Source: Bradysia coprophila | Taxonomy: Eukaryota > Arthropoda > Insecta > Diptera > Sciaridae | Direction: 5' to 3' | NCBI RefSeq assembly: GCF_014529535.1 | Contig: NC_050736.1 | Coordinates: forward strand, 2,976,001-3,040,000 | DNA length: 64,000 nt | Shown: piece by piece, positions 62,546-64,000 of the stretch | Numbering within the stretch: the first letter of the stretch is position 1 | How the letters are laid out: every line of letters starts with the position of its first letter | Made by a program: the position numbers and the translations under genes | The notes under the pieces: generated by a model | Databases searched by the model: none | Seen by the model: the letters and a program-made list of their open reading frames with translations, nothing else | Told to the model about the DNA's origin: nothing

Positions 62546-64000
62546 AAAAGTAGTTTTCTTTCAAATTTCAATCTTAAATTTCAAATATCTTTGCTATCTT
62601 TGTGATGCCTGAATTTACAAACCGACTAAAAATTATTATGCTTTGCCTGGTATCGCAAGGCGAAATAAAGCATCGGTAGTCCCATTAAAAAAATTTAACA
62701 CCAAAATAATGTGCGCTTTAATCAACTATTCATACACAACAATATCTTGTTCGTAAATCGTCTTCGAATGAAATTAACACATTCGTGTGATTTCAAGCGA
62801 GACAATCAAATTTTGATGGAAAATTCTTAGCATCAGTCAGTATCATCGTTCAATTCCCAATATTATCTTTCAGTCATATTTTTAATCTCTTAAGGAATTA
62901 CATTTTTTTCAATTTTTAGCAGAGATTCCAGAAAAAATTACTTTTTGAAAGTAATCCCCTCTGACCTAAAAATGTTAATCCCATATTTTTATCTGTGCAA
63001 TTGGAAATTTCTAAGTATCTTGCTTGCTCTCAATATCAACTTAAGTGAAACTCGATTTATTGCATCGCAATTTGACTACAGGAAAAAATATTCCTTTAAG
63101 AGATGATTTGAGAATGGAAATGGTTTTTAGCTTAATTTATTGGACTGATGGATTTGACGGAAAAGGTGTCCGAGCTATACTGGAATTGAGAACGATTTTA
63201 ACGTGTTAAAGACGGTAAGCATATGACCAGTATTATTATCGGGTCTATTACTTCCATCGATCAAAATATTTTTTAATCTGTTGATTGTACTTCAATTTTT
63301 TTAACATGCATCTTACCATATAATGCACCATATTACCCAGAGCTTGTCATTATTTTGTCCTCGTTATCGACAACAGATGAATAGCCATATGTGACAGGTT
63401 AAACTGAACTGGAGTCGAGTACTCACTTTCGATGAGCAAGTATAAGAAATGAAGTATAAAGTTGGTCAGTGCTAATTTAGCATGGGGATCGTTCACAAGG
63501 TTTGCCACGCGTGCGAAAGAGATGCAATACATGGTTGAAAATGTGTTAGAAAGAAACATATATAGTCGTCACCCGAGACATAATTTATTATTGATCCAAA
63601 AGCCCACTGTTTGATCGAAGATATGTATGTATGTATGTCGCTTAAAAGTAGAGGGCGTTGTATAAGAAAGTAATAAGTAATATAGAGTTTATTGTTTACA
63701 CGTGCCGAAATTTGCGCAATCTAGGGACTTGAAGATATGATATATTTATTGCACAAAAGTTAAAAGTTATTCTGAACGAATCAAATTTTATGGATGAAGA
63801 CAAACATGTAAATTTTTTGTTACAGAATATGCTGCTATTTGCTACCTTATCTTGTCTTATCAAACATGTAGTATTATTAATTGCCTAGCTTGAGACACGC
63901 AATCGTGATCGTAAACCATTCATTTATTTCCTTATAAATTCGATTGTCTTTTCTTTCAATCCCATCAGACCGTAGGCGCGACGAATAGATCGCATGTATA

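Larger units (their letters stand above)
61361..64000. other. Gene-free right flank
   Basis: No gene is recognisable. The stretch contains a long hairpin (61469-61634), a GCCGAAGGCGA-family fold-back copy (62454-62545), and a short TATG microsatellite (63621-63638). The open frame at 63350-63559 has no known motif. Confidence 0.55.

Noticed and set aside
1-64000. tRNA or rRNA genes
   Set aside because: I looked for TPsiC-arm-like GGTTCGAATCC motifs and cloverleaf pairing and found none that holds up.

Overview
The window looks like a scaffold from an AT-rich dipteran genome, most likely a nematoceran such as a fungus gnat. Reasons: most introns are 55-65 nt with GT..AG ends, housekeeping genes are tightly packed in alternating orientation, and the space between them is full of small fold-back elements and Helitrons. 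The genus is inference; only the insect-like gene content and architecture are visible.

Layout. 1-2000: repeat-bearing flank. 2001-10372 (-): Cyclin T, eight coding exons. 12083-14787 (+): KANSL2, divergent from CycT. 15072-17260 (-): DAZAP2, convergent with KANSL2. 18453-20424 (+): thioredoxin-like 1 (TXNL1). 20649-21878 (-): eIF3i, convergent with TXNL1. 21.9-26.8 kb: transposon-rich gap holding a TIR element with six 52-bp repeats, a long hairpin element with a 4-bp target duplication, and two ~100-bp mini-Helitrons. 26796-35015 (-): an uninterrupted 2739-codon Helitron Rep/helicase gene whose N-terminal third carries four tandem cysteine-protease-like modules. 36229-36858 (+): a small unidentified two-exon gene. 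25601-26314 and 37203-37916: two ~98-99% identical 714-bp direct repeats on either side of the Helitron. 38-40.4 kb: older repeats. 40548-41354 (-): UBE2Z. 43446-44928 (+): cytochrome-b5/front-end fatty acid desaturase with an apparent GC-AG intron. 46889-48162 (+): NUDCD3. 48487-49392 (-): nurim. 51238-54075 (+): SEC63. 56640-58618 (+): a C2H2 zinc-finger protein. 58827-59778 (-): remnant of 3-hydroxyisobutyryl-CoA hydrolase with the middle missing. 59.9-64 kb: a tandem duplication split by an 848-bp inserted element, more fold-back elements, no gene recognised.

The genes do not form a pathway. They are housekeeping functions: P-TEFb elongation, NSL chromatin complex, translation initiation, ER translocation, nuclear envelope, dynein chaperoning, redox, ubiquitin transfer and lipid desaturation. 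Convergent pairs have polyadenylation signals about 40 nt apart. The most unusual object is the Helitron: each of its four N-terminal modules pairs a Cys with an Asp-x-His motif 123-135 residues later, the arrangement of herpesvirus large-tegument deubiquitinases (MEROPS C76), on a protein with a conventional HUH/Y2 Rep and PIF1-type helicase.

All exon boundaries were read by eye from splice signals and reading-frame continuity and may be off by a base. No computed alignments were available.
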